This document shows positions 26,301 through 36,900 of a stretch of 64,000 nt of DNA, piece after piece. The DNA is taken from the NCBI GenBank assembly GCA_007833815.1, contig CP033464.1:1993501-2057500 (forward strand). The letters are read 5' to 3'. This DNA comes from Brevibacillus laterosporus. GTDB lineage: Bacteria; Bacillota; Bacilli; Brevibacillales; Brevibacillaceae. Below the pieces are notes generated by a model. The model saw only the letters and a list, made by a program, of their open reading frames with translations, searched no databases and was not told the DNA's origin. Numbering within the stretch: the first letter of the stretch is position 1; each line of letters begins with the position of its first letter. The position numbers and the translations under genes were made by a program.

Positions 26301-27933
26301 GGATTATGTGGCCCCTACTAACCTTGTGCAATCCATTTTATCTCAGATTTGGTCTGATGTTCTTTGCGATGGAAATATAGGAATACATGACAATTTCTTT
26401 GAACTTGGTGGAGATTCGATTAAAGCCATCCAAATTTCAGCTCGACTTAATAAGCATAATCTCAAGGTTCGAATGAGGGAATTGTTTAAGAATCCAACGA
26501 TTGCAGAGCTTAGCCTGCTTGTACAAGAAATTGTACAGGAGATAGACCAAGGAGTGGTGGAAGGTAATCTTCCGCTTACACCGATTCAACACTGGTTCTT
26601 TAACCAAAGATTTCCACAGGTCAATCATTATAATCAATCGATTCTTCTCTATAATGCTGAAGGCTGGGATGATCAGAAAGTAGACAAAGCTTTTGAGATT
26701 CTAACGCAGCATCATGATGCACTGCGAATGGTTTATAGCTTAGACGATCAAGAGGTCGTACAGCGCAACCGGGGATTGGACGGCTCGAATTATCACTTCG
26801 AAATTATTGATGTAAGACAAGATGGGGAAGATCAGTCGAAATGGAAAACAGAGGCCAATCGGATCCAGGCGAATATGGATATAGCCCAGGGGCCTTTGGT
26901 ACAAATCGGATTGTTCCGTACAAATGAAGGAGATTATTTGTTAATTGCCATTCACCACTTAGTAGTGGACGGAGTGTCCTGGCGCATCCTATTAGAAGAC
27001 TTCTATCATTTGTATAGAGGAAACGATTCTCTACCATTAAAAACAACTTCGTTCCAAGCATGGTCTCAAAAGCTCCAAGAGTATGTCCAGAGTAAAGAGC
27101 TAGAAAAGGAGCTTCCATATTGGCGCAATCTGGATGAGACTATCACAGACTATACATTAATCAAAGATATAGAAACAACAAGCTCAAGTAAGGTAACCTA
27201 TGAGGAATTTTTAACTGTATCGATGTCGTTATCAACAGAAGAAACCCAACAGCTGGTAACTGAAGCTCATAAGGCGTACCAGACTGAAATGAACGATCTT
27301 TTACTCACTGCACTCGCTTTGGCTTTGAAAGAATGGACGAATAAAGAACAACTACTAGTTAGCATGGAGGGGCATGGACGCGAAGAGATTCTAGAAAACG
27401 TAGATATTTCCCGTACAATAGGTTGGTTTACATCGGAGTATCCAGTTGCCATTCATCTTACGAAAACAGATATTTCGTTTGCAATTAAACAAGTGAAGGA
27501 AACGTTGCGTCGTGTACCTAACAAAGGGTTTGGCTTTGGTGTTCTTACATATTTGGCAAAAGAGACATTCGAGCTTAAGCCAGAAATCAGCTTCAACTAC
27601 TTAGGTCAATTTACAGATAAGGAAGAGGGGAACTCTTCTTTGATGGGTGATCTGATTAGTCGAGAGAATACTAGTGAGCTTTTCCTAGATATCAATGGAA
27701 GTATAGAGGCTGACAGATTACAAATGCACTTTAGTTACAACGCAAGCGCTTACTATCCAGAAACGATCGCATCCCTTGTTCAAAACTTCAAATCCTATTT
27801 GCTTGAGATTATTAATCATTGTTTGACGAGAGAAGGAGTAGAGCATACACCAAGCGACTTTGATATCAATGATCTCACCATGGAAGAACTAGACGACATT
27901 TTTGACGACCTGGAAGAAGAGGTATACAAATAA
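20347..27933 (+). CDS. NRPS modules 2-3: C-A-PCP-C-A-PCP-E
   Basis: 2,528 residues. Landmarks: C1 HHAILDGW (144), A1 core (602) and NGYGPTE (742), PCP1 GGHSLKAM (991), C2 HHIISDG (1178), A2 core (1639) and NAYGPTE, PCP2 GGDSIKA (2019), E HHLVVDGVSW (2203). Pocket of A1: D-G-F-F-V-G-G-I-F, an aliphatic type (Leu expected from the product family). Pocket of A2: D-S-G-(P)-S-G-A-V-D, acidic at the last variable site, fitting Orn or Lys. The E domain makes this residue D. PCP2 has GGDS, as PCPs before E domains usually do. C1 accepts the Thr-loaded module and is the best candidate for Thr dehydration to Dhb. The gene starts 2 bp after the previous stop. The C-terminal LTMEELDDIFDDL resembles a COM donor. 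Confidence 0.94.
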   Translation: MSDKLSNAKDLFPMSDIQLGMVYHSLKHVHEAVYHDQFVYQVDDHSFDVHVLEQAMRMMVDKHDILKTSFHIEEFSTPVQVVHQDVPVHIDEIDISHLEEGQKEYIHHYLAEDRLSPFDVTMAPLWRMRVFKLNSTRVALVWIFHHAILDGWSVASFITELIDVYFKLKQKTFHLEQLQTTYKDYVIDQMLLSEQNELREFWIDELKDYKRLQLPVKPDGNGDTYATVVEKLDPVIINRCREIAQALQVPLKTVCLTAFLSMMHMISYEKDLTVGLIENNRPITEDAEKVLGCFLNSVPFRTVITKDMSWRELLEQTQQKLIEIKTYGRLSFAKIIEVIGETGSERNPVFDCVFNFVDFHVFKGIKDHKVKFWLDGYEKTNTLFDFSVSTTMDDYFVRVVSALPEEDTVKLIKYYQRILEMIALHIDQKLDKQAILDEKESYLLVEEWNSTTVDYPNMQTLHRRFEEQVTKYSDQVALMFEEKQLTYVELNAKANQLARVLQKHNTLPNQVIGLITDRSMEMMVGILGILKAGGAYMPIDPTYPAERIHYMLEDSQTYLLLVQKADMIPADYQGEVLILTEELWEDEKADNLELVNQSQDVAYVMYTSGTTGKPKGILTTHRNIITTVINNGYIDISETDRILQLSNYAFDGSTFDIYSALLNGATLVLVPMQTLMNSADLVAIIRDNNITVSFMTTSLFNTLVELDVTSLKNMRKVVFGGEKASIKHVEKALDYLGEGRLVNGYGPTETTIFATTYTVDHTIKKAGIVPIGRPLNNTMVYIFGLDDHLQPIGVPGELCVAGDGIALGYLNQPELTAEKFVDNPLKPGERMYRTGDLARWLPDGVIEYMGRIDEQVKIRGHRIELGEIEAKLLEHPAIRETVLVAKQDARGHSYLGAYIVTDNFCPVTELRNHLMETLPEYMVPSYFIELDNLPLTSNGKVDKRALPEPESQALQTYTMPENETEEKLVQLFQEVMDVERVGTQDSFYELGGHSLKAMMLVSRIHKDMGVKVPLKEVFSRPTVKELAAYLTQSEEAGYVEIEAVEEKAYYPVTPAQKRMYIAQQWEDDEVTSSYHMPFMMEITGPLQVEKLQQALKGLVERHESLRTSFHMIDEVLMQKVHTTILWDLEIDIEPASEQEIDEKMFLFLRKFDLSQASLFRAKLIRVNVNQHVLLLDMHHIISDGFSYQIFFEELTQLYQGAELPSIKIQYKDYAVWQQLEEQQQRLQQQEEYWLRHFQGDLPVLELPTDYQRPVEKQFAGALFTHELSIDSTEKLRRLAIKEKTTLYTVLLTVYSILLAKYTNQEDLIVGTPIAGRPHADLDRVFGMFVNTLAIRTTPKVDYSFLEYLSEVKESVLGAYQNPDYPFEELVEKTLVQRDVSRNPLFDVMFSVEKLPTSVQLNELRFCPRLFDWKKAKFDLDWTVIEGDSLQLLIEYSTSLFDQLTIERMSKHFEHILNQIIVHPDLPISDIEILTKAEKHQILIDFNQSDNYFDREKTIQEQFEEWVDKTPHSIALVYKEHRLTYQELNKRANQVAHLLRANGVSANDFIGLMVDRSLEMIIGMLGILKAGGAYLPIDSDYPEDRIEYMLSDSKAKILLKQREQIAPTSFEGKVISIDTPELLEMEIENVPRINGSSDLAYIIYTSGSTGKPKGVLINHRCVINLQLSAETFGIDSSSRVLQFASFSFDSSVGEIFYTLLNGACLYLVEKDLLFSGSEFVLWVKKNKINSIPFISPSALRMLPYEDLPDLAYISTGGEALPADLVKVWGENRIFLNAYGPTETTVDATVGICTPEGKPHIGRPVKNKKVYVVNSSNQLQPIGVPGELCIGGEGVALGYLNRPDLTQEKFVSDPFIPGERMYRSGDLVRWLPDGTIEYYGRLDDQVKIRGHRIELGEIETRLLEHPSIKEAIVIPRSDESEATYLCSYLIVEGLWNAADMRKYLKASLPDYMIPSYFVELQELPLTPNGKVDKKSLPKPEKQMHRGQDYVAPTNLVQSILSQIWSDVLCDGNIGIHDNFFELGGDSIKAIQISARLNKHNLKVRMRELFKNPTIAELSLLVQEIVQEIDQGVVEGNLPLTPIQHWFFNQRFPQVNHYNQSILLYNAEGWDDQKVDKAFEILTQHHDALRMVYSLDDQEVVQRNRGLDGSNYHFEIIDVRQDGEDQSKWKTEANRIQANMDIAQGPLVQIGLFRTNEGDYLLIAIHHLVVDGVSWRILLEDFYHLYRGNDSLPLKTTSFQAWSQKLQEYVQSKELEKELPYWRNLDETITDYTLIKDIETTSSSKVTYEEFLTVSMSLSTEETQQLVTEAHKAYQTEMNDLLLTALALALKEWTNKEQLLVSMEGHGREEILENVDISRTIGWFTSEYPVAIHLTKTDISFAIKQVKETLRRVPNKGFGFGVLTYLAKETFELKPEISFNYLGQFTDKEEGNSSLMGDLISRENTSELFLDINGSIEADRLQMHFSYNASAYYPETIASLVQNFKSYLLEIINHCLTREGVEHTPSDFDINDLTMEELDDIFDDLEEEVYK

Positions 27934-27961
27934 CTAGGTAATAATATGGAGTGATTAAGAT

Positions 27962-30900
27962 ATGTTTAGCAGAAGTAATGTGCAAAATTTGTATCGCTTA
28001 TCTCCTATGCAAAAAGGGATCTTGTTTCATTCCTTAAAAGATAAAGAAAATCATGCCTATTTTGATCAATTGATTTTTACTTTGGAAGGTAAGGTAGAGC
28101 TTGAAAATTTAGAAGAAGCCTTTAACCAATTAATCAAAAAGCATGATATTTTACGAACTGTTTTTCGCTACAAAAAAGTAAAAGAACCCGTACAAATGGT
28201 ATTGAAGGAAAGAAATTCCACTATTTATTTTGAAGATATTTCCCAGCTTGAGGTGGATGAAAAAGATAATTACATTAATCAATTTAAAAGGAGGGATCGG
28301 GAGAAGGGGTTTGACCTCTCCCGTGACCTTCTCATCCGACTGTCATTGTTTAAACTCGACCAGGAACAGTATCAGTTAATTATGAGTAATCACCATATCA
28401 TTATGGATGGTTGGTGCCTTGGAATCATACTTAATGATTTCCTACGTATGTATAAAGGGATCGTGAATCATACTCCTGTTCCATTCGAGCATGTGACACC
28501 TTACAGCAAGCATATTCAATGGCTAGAAAAACAGGATCATCAAGAAGCAAAGGATTTTTATCAACAGCTATTAGAAGGATACGACAAAGTAACAGGTGTT
28601 CCACAGCAACTGGTTCGGGCAAACCATGAAGAATATGCTCATGGGCAAAGTATTGTGAAATTACATCAGGAAACAGCTGATCGATTGATTGCAATAGCCA
28701 AAGCCTATCAGGTTACAGTTAATACTGTTTTCCAAACGATTTGGGGAATTTTATTACAAAAATACAACAATACGGACGACGTAGTATTTGGTTCAGTTGT
28801 TTCAGGTAGACCAGCAGAGATTCCTGATGTTGAAAAAATTGTTGGCTTATTTATTAATACAATCCCAGTACGAATAAAGGCAGATCAACAAGAACGATTT
28901 GAGACGTTAGTAACCAAAGTACAAGAAATGGCCTTGGCTTCAGAATCATATGATTATCTTTCGTTGGCAGATATTCATCCAGAAGCTGGGGATTTCATCA
29001 ATCATATTATTGCTTTTGAAAATTTTTATATCGATATGGACAGCTTTAATCAGTTGGCAGATAAAAAAGAGCTGGGATTCTCGCTCGCATTCGCCACAGA
29101 CCATCATGAACAAACAAATTATGATCTAAGTGTGCAAGCTCAGATCGGTGATGAATCATCCATTAAAATTTTATATAATTCCAAGCTTTATTCATCAGAA
29201 TACATAGCAAATGTGATTGGCCATTTTGTCACTGTCGCTGAAACGGTTGCTGCTAATCCTAGCATACTCGTAAAAGAAATCGATATTTTAACAACTGATA
29301 CAAAAGATCAAATCCTTCATGGTTTTAATAATACCTATGCAGATTATCCGAGAGAGAAAACCATACATCAGTTGTTTGAGGAACAAGTAGAGAAAAACCC
29401 TAATCAGGTTGCACTTGTGTTTAAAGAAGAGAAGCTTACTTACGGTGAGGTAAATGCGAAAGCAAATCAGTTGGCACATGTGTTAAGAAAGAAAGGTGTA
29501 CAACCTGATGATGTAATTGGACTAATCACCGAACGCTCTTTAGAAATGATAATAGGCATTTTGGCGATTTATAAAGCAGGTGGGGCTTATATGCCTATTG
29601 ATCCTACTTATCCAACTGAACGCGTTCAATATATGCTTCAGGATAATCAAACGCAGTTTTTATTGGTACAAAAACAGGAAATGCTACCAGCCAGTTATCA
29701 GGGAGAGGTATTGGTTTTAACACAGGAGAGCTGTATGGACGAGGAAGTATCCAACCTGCCTCCTACTAATCAAGCGCAAGCTTTAGCTTATGTGATGTAT
29801 ACCTCTGGTTCTACAGGAGAGCCTAAGGGCATTTTGACAACACATCAAAACATTATTAAGACAGTCATTAATAATGGATATATTGAGATTACGCCAGGAG
29901 ATTGTTTGCTTCAGCTCTCTAATTATGCCTTTGACGGCTCTACCTTTGAAATCTATGGGGCTTTATTACATGGAGCTACATTAGTTTTGGCACCAAAAGA
30001 GACAGTTCTAAATATGAATGAGCTGGCACGTCTTATCAAGAAGGAACAAGTGACGGTTTCCTTTATGACGACCGCTCTCTTTAATACACTGGTTGATTTG
30101 GACATCACATGCTTTCAATCGGTACGAAAGGTATTATTCGGTGGAGAGCTTGCTTCGGTCAAGCACGTCCGAAAAGCCCTTGATTATTTGGGCGAGCACC
30201 GGATTATCAATGTATATGGACCAACGGAATCTACAGTGTATGCCACTTATTATTCGGTAGATCACTCGATGTCGACGAAAGCAAGACATACCGTTCCTAT
30301 CGGAAGACCGATTCATAACACGAAAGCTTACATTTTGAATAAAGATGGACAACCTCAGCCGATCGGAGTAGTAGGTGAGCTATGCATTGGTGGAGAGGGG
30401 CTAGCCCGTGGATATCTCAACCGTCCAGAGTTAACAAAGAAACACTTCGTGGATAATGTATTCATTTCAGGAGAGCGAATATATCGTACAGGTGACTTGG
30501 CGCGATTTTTACCGGATGGAAACATTGAGTATATAGGGCGGATGGATGAACAGGTAAAGATTCGTGGTCATCGGATTGAACTGGGCGAGATTGAAAAAGT
30601 TCTCTTACAGCACCCTGCTATCAGTGAAACAGTGCTTCTAGCAAAACGAGACGAGCAAGGTCATTCCTATCTGTGCGCTTATGTAGTAGGTCAGGCATTT
30701 TGGACTGTTACAGAGCTACGTCAACACGTAATGGAATCACTGCCTGAATACATGGTACCCTCCTACTTCATCGAGATTGAAAAACTACCGCTTACTGCAA
30801 ACGGTAAGGTAGATAAGCGAGCGTTGCCTGAACCAGACAGAAAAATGGGGAGTGCTTACGTTGCTCCAGAGAACGAAACAGAAGAGAAGCTGGTTCAATT

Positions 30901-33900
30901 TTTCCAAGAAATTTTGGGTGTCGAGCGGGTTGGCACGCAGGATACATTTTTTGAGCTCGGTGGTCACTCACTTAAGGCAATGATGCTGGTCTTACAGATT
31001 CATAAAGAGATGGGAATCGAAGTCCCGTTAAAAGAGATATTTACACGTCCTACCATCAAAGAATTAGCAGCGTATATTCATAAGACGGATCGCTCTGCCT
31101 ACAGCATGATTGAGCCAACCGCCAAACAAGAGTATTATCCAGTCTCCTTTTCCCAAAGACGAATGTTTGTAGTGCAGCAAATTAGAGATACGAATACAAC
31201 CAGCTACAATATGCCGATTTTGCTAGAAATAGAAGGGGCTCTTGATAGGGAAAATGTAAGACAAACTCTGAAGAAATTGATAGAGCGTCATGAATCAATG
31301 AGAACGTCATTCCACATGATTGACGAGACCTTGCTGCAAAAGGTGCATGATGATGTGGCATGGGAAATGGAGGAGATGGAAGCGTCCGAGGAAGAGGTTT
31401 ATGCTTTGACAAAATCTTTCATTCGTCCTTTTGATCTCGGTCAAGCTCCATTGTTTAGAGCAGGATTAATTCGTGTTAATTCTGAGCGTCATTTGCTGCT
31501 ACTAGATACGCATCACATTATCTCAGATGGCGTATCTACTAACATACTCTTTCAAGATTTTACGCAATTATATCGTGGACGAGAGCTGCCTGCCCTGCGA
31601 ATTCAATACAAGGATTTCGCCATCTGGCAACAAGGAGAGGCTCAGCTTGCTCGTCTGCACGAACAAGAGGAATACTGGCTGAAACAATTTTCAGAGAGTG
31701 TGCCTGTACTAGAGCTTCCTACTGATTTTCCACGTCCAGCGATACAGCAGTTTGATGGTGACGTATTGGACTTTGCATTAAATCAGCAAGTATGGAAGGA
31801 ATTACAACAGCTCATTGTTAAAGAGGGCTGCACGGCTTACATGATATTGCTGGCGGCTTATCATGTCTTGCTTTCCAAGTATTCGTCGCAAAACGATATT
31901 GTGATAGGTTCCCCGATAGCAGGGCGCACAAATGCTGATTTGCAATCGATTATTGGGATGTTTGTTAACACGCTGGCTATCCGCACTAAATCAGAGGGAA
32001 CTCAGACATTCCGCGAGTTTCTCTCTACGATCAAACAACTGGTTCTTCAAGCTCAATCCAATGCAGATTATCCATTTGAAGAGCTGGTTGATAAGGTAAA
32101 TCCAAGTCGCGATCTAAGTCGCCAGCCTTTATTTGACACAATCTTTGTCATGCAAAACATGGATATTACCGAGGTTGCGATACAAGGTCTTTCAATCATA
32201 ACGAAAGACATGGAATGGAAGCATTCAAAATTTGATCTTACATGGGCGGCTGTAGAGAAAGAATCCTTACATTTTTCAGTTGAATATAGTACCCGCTTAT
32301 TTAAGAAAGAAACAATCGAGCGGATGGCGAAGCATTTTGCCCATCTGCTAAATCAAGTGGCAAAAAATCCTGACTTGAGCCTTACAGATATGGAATTGGC
32401 AACGGATGAAGAAGTGTACCAGCTTTTGGAGGAGTTTAATAATACAGAAGCTGATTATCCGTGTGATAAAACGATCCACCAGCAGTTTGAGCAGAAGGTA
32501 GAGGAAAACCCTGATCAGATAGCGTTGTTATTTAAAGATAAGGAAATTACTTACGGACAGTTGAATGCAAAAGCAAATCAATTTGCTCGCGTATTAAGAA
32601 AGCATAGGGTGCAGCCGGATCAAGCGGTTGGACTAATCACTGATCGTTCCATTGAAATGATGATAGGAATTTTGGCAATCTTAAAAGCTGGCGGAGCCTA
32701 TTTGCCAATTGATCCAACTTATCCATTAGAACGGATTACCTACATGCTAGAGGATAGTCAGGCACAGCTTTTGATTGTGCAGGAAGCCGCTATGATTCCA
32801 GAGGGGTATCAGGGCGAAGTATTGCTTCTAGCAGAAGAGTGCTGGATGCAGGAGGAAGCGTCCAACTTAGAGTTGATTAATGATGCTCAGGATTTGGCGT
32901 ATGTGATGTATACCTCTGGTTCTACAGGAGAGCCTAAGGGAATTTTGACAACACATCAAAACATTATTAAGACAGTCATTAATAATGGATATATTGAGAT
33001 TACGCCAGGAGATTGTTTGCTACAGCTCTCTAATTATGCCTTTGACGGCTCTACCTTTGAAATCTATGGGGCGTTATTACATGGAACTACATTAGTTTTG
33101 GCACCAAAAGAGACAGTTCTAAATATGAATGAGCTAGCACGTCTTATCAAGAAGGAACAAGTGACGGTTTCCTTTATGACGACCGCTCTCTTTAATACAC
33201 TGGTTGATTTGGACATCACATGCTTTCAATCGGTACGAAAGGTATTATTCGGTGGAGAGCTTGCTTCGGTCAAGCACGTCCTAAAAGCCCTTGATTATTT
33301 GGGCGAGCACCGGATTATCAATGTATATGGACCAACGGAATCTACAGTGTATGCTACGTTTTACTCTGTAGATCACTCCATGTTGACGAAAGCAGCTGTT
33401 CCCATTGGTAGACCGATTAATAACACGAAGGCGTACATCTTAAATAAAGATGGACAGCCTCAGCCAATTGGAGTAGTAGGTGAGCTATGCATTGGTGGGG
33501 AGGGATTAGCTCGTGGTTATCTAAACCGTCCAGAGCTGACAGCAGAGCGCTTTGTGGATAACCCGTTTCTTGTCGGAGAAAGAATGTATCGTACGGGAGA
33601 CATGGCTAGATTCTTACCAGATGGCAACATTGAGTACATCGGACGAATGGATGAACAGGTGAAGATTCGCGGCCATCGAATTGAACTGGGCGAAATTGAA
33701 AAAAGTCTCCTGGAGTATCCTCCTATCAGTGAAGCGGTACTTGTCGCAAAACGTGATGAACAAGGTCATTCCTATCTGTGCGCTTATGTCGTAAGTAAGG
33801 ATCAATGGACGGTGGGTCAGGTACGTCAACACCTACTGGAAGCTCTGCCGGAGTACATGGTACCATCCTATTTCGTTGAGCTTGAAAAGCTACCTCTTAC

Positions 33901-36900
33901 TTCCAATGGCAAGGTAGACAAGCGTGCATTGCCTGAACCAGACCGAGTGATTACCAATGAATATGTTGCGGCAGTCAATGAGACAGAGGAGAAGCTAGTT
34001 CAGTTTTTCCAAGAGATCTTAGCTGTAGAACGAGTGGGAACGCAGGATACATTTTTTGAATTGGGTGGTCATTCCCTAAAAGCAATGATGCTGGTTTCAA
34101 GAATACACAAGGAATTAGAAATAGAGGTACCGTTAAAAGAAGTATTCGCCAGACAAACTGCTAAAGAATTAGCAGCCTATATTAAGCAGGCTGAACAGTC
34201 TGATTACACCGAAATCGAACCGGCCATGGAGCAAGAATACTACCCAGTATCTAATGCGCAGCGACGGATGTATGTTGTTCAACAAATGAGAGATGTGGAA
34301 ACAACAGGCTACAATATGCCGTTCTATTTAGAAATGGAGGGTGCTCTAGAGGTAGAAAAGCTATCTCTAGCTTTAAAACAACTAATTGAGCGTCATGAAT
34401 CATTACGAACCTCCTTTCATATGGTTGATGATGAACTGATGCAAAAGGTACATGCAGAAGTTGCATGGGAAATGGAAATGATTCATGCCGTAGAGGAAGA
34501 AGTTCAACAACTTACCGATTCCTTTATGCGTCCTTTCAATCTTGCTAAGGCGCCACTATTCCGAGCGGGACTCATTCAAATCAATCCGAAGCGACATTTA
34601 TTGATGCTGGATATGCATCATATCATCTCAGATGGGGTATCGATGAATGTATTGTTTCAGGATATAACGCAGTTGTATCAAGGTATAGAGCTGAGTCCTC
34701 TCAAGATACAATACAAGGATTTTGCGGTGTGGCAACAAGGCATGGCTCAGGTTGTCCGTTTTCAGGAGCAGGAAAGGTATTGGTTAAACCAATTCTCTGG
34801 TGACCTACCAATTTTGGAAATGGTAACTGATTATCCACGACCAGCCATACAGCAGTTTGACGGAGATTCCTGGTCGTTTGAAATTGACGCCAAAGTATTA
34901 GAAAGCATAAAGCAATTCTCAGCCGAGCAAGGAACTACTTTGTATATGACTCTGTTGGCGATTTATCAAATCCTGTTGGCTAAGTATACCCGCCAAGACG
35001 ACATCATTGTCGGAACTCCGATTGCAGGAAGACCGCATGCAGACACAGAGAGTATTGTGGGGATGTTTGTTAATACACTAGCTTTACGTGGTCAACCAAA
35101 AGAAGAGCAATCTTTCATCTCCTACTTATCAGAAGTGAAAGAAAACGTACTACAAGCCTATGACAACGCTGATCATCCATTTGAAGAGTTGGTAGAGAAG
35201 CTACATTTACAAAGAGATATGAGTCGTCATCCCTTGTTTGATACGATGTTTGTTTTACAAAACATGGATATGTCCGAGATAAATATTTCTGGTCTAAAGC
35301 TTCATTCGCGTGATTTAAACTGGAAAAATGCAAAATTTGATATGACCTGGATGATTGCCGAACAAAATAATCTATTGATTTCGGTTGAGTACAGCACCAG
35401 CCTGTTTAAACATGAAACCATTCAAAGGCTAGAAAAGCATTTCACTTATTTAGTAGAACAAGTGGCTAAGCATCCGGATTGCTTACTCAGCGATTTAGAA
35501 CTCGCAACAGACGAAGAAAAACAGCAAATACTGACGGTATTTAACGACACTGCTACTGATGATTTACAGGATTTATCCATCTGCCATCTATTCGAACAAC
35601 AAGTACAGCGTTTTTCAGATCGGCCGGCACTTGTGTTTAAAGAAAAGCAGCTCACATACAGTGAGTTCCATGCAAAAGTAAATCAATTAGCTCGGGTACT
35701 CAGAAAGAAAGGTGTGCTGCCGGATCAAGCGGTTGGATTAATCACTGATCGTTCCATTGAGATGATGATAGGGATTTTCGCCATCCTAAAAGCAGGCGGA
35801 GCTTATATGCCAATTGATCCTTCCTATCCAATCGATCGGATCGAGCACATGCTAGAGGACAGCCGAACTAAGTTGTTATTAGTGCAAAAAACAGAAATGA
35901 TCCCTGCTAGCTATCAGGGCGAAGTACTACTCTTAGCCGAAGAAAGCTGGATGCATGAAGAAGCTTCTAATTTGGAGGTAATCAATCAAGCACAAGATTT
36001 GGCGTATGTGATGTATACCTCAGGTTCAACCGGTAAGCCGAAGGGCAACCTGACGACTCATCAAAACATTATGCAAACCATCATCAACAATGGCTATATC
36101 GAGATTGCACCAACAGATCGACTATTACAGTTATCTAACTACGCTTTTGATGGTTCTACCTTTGATATCTATAGTGCTCTATTAAATGGGGCAACTCTTG
36201 TGCTGGTGCCAAAAGAGGTCATGCTCAATCCAATGGAGCTGGCGAAGATTATACGAGAACAGGATATTACAGTTTCGTTTATGACTACTTCTCTGTTCCA
36301 TACTTTGGTGGAGTTAGACGTGACCAGTATGAAATCCATGCGCAAGGTTGTATTTGGTGGGGAGAAGGCTTCATTCAAGCATGTAGAAAAAGCTCTGGAT
36401 TATCTAGGTGAAGGTCGCTTGGTAAATGGGTATGGTCCTACAGAAACAACGGTATTTGCTACCACCTATACGGTGGATTCTAGCATTAAAGATACAGGCA
36501 TTATACCGATTGGGCGTCCTCTAAACAATACGAGTGTTTACGTCTTAAATGAGTATAATCAGCTACAGCCGATTGGAGTACCAGGGGAACTATGCGTGGG
36601 TGGAACAGGAATTGCTCGTGGATATTTAAACCGTCCAGAGCTGACAGCAGAACGCTTTGTGGATAATCCTTTCGTTTCAGGAGATAGAATGTATCGCACC
36701 GGTGACCTAGTTCGCTGGTTGCCGAATGGAAACATTGAGTATTTAGGTCGGATGGATGAGCAGGTGAAGGTACGCGGTTACCGAATTGAGCTGGGTGAAA
36801 TAGAGACAAGATTACTGGAGCATGCCTCGATAAGTGCAGCGGTTTTACTGGCAAAACAAGATGAGCAAGGTCATTCGTACCTATGTGCGTATGTGGTTAC

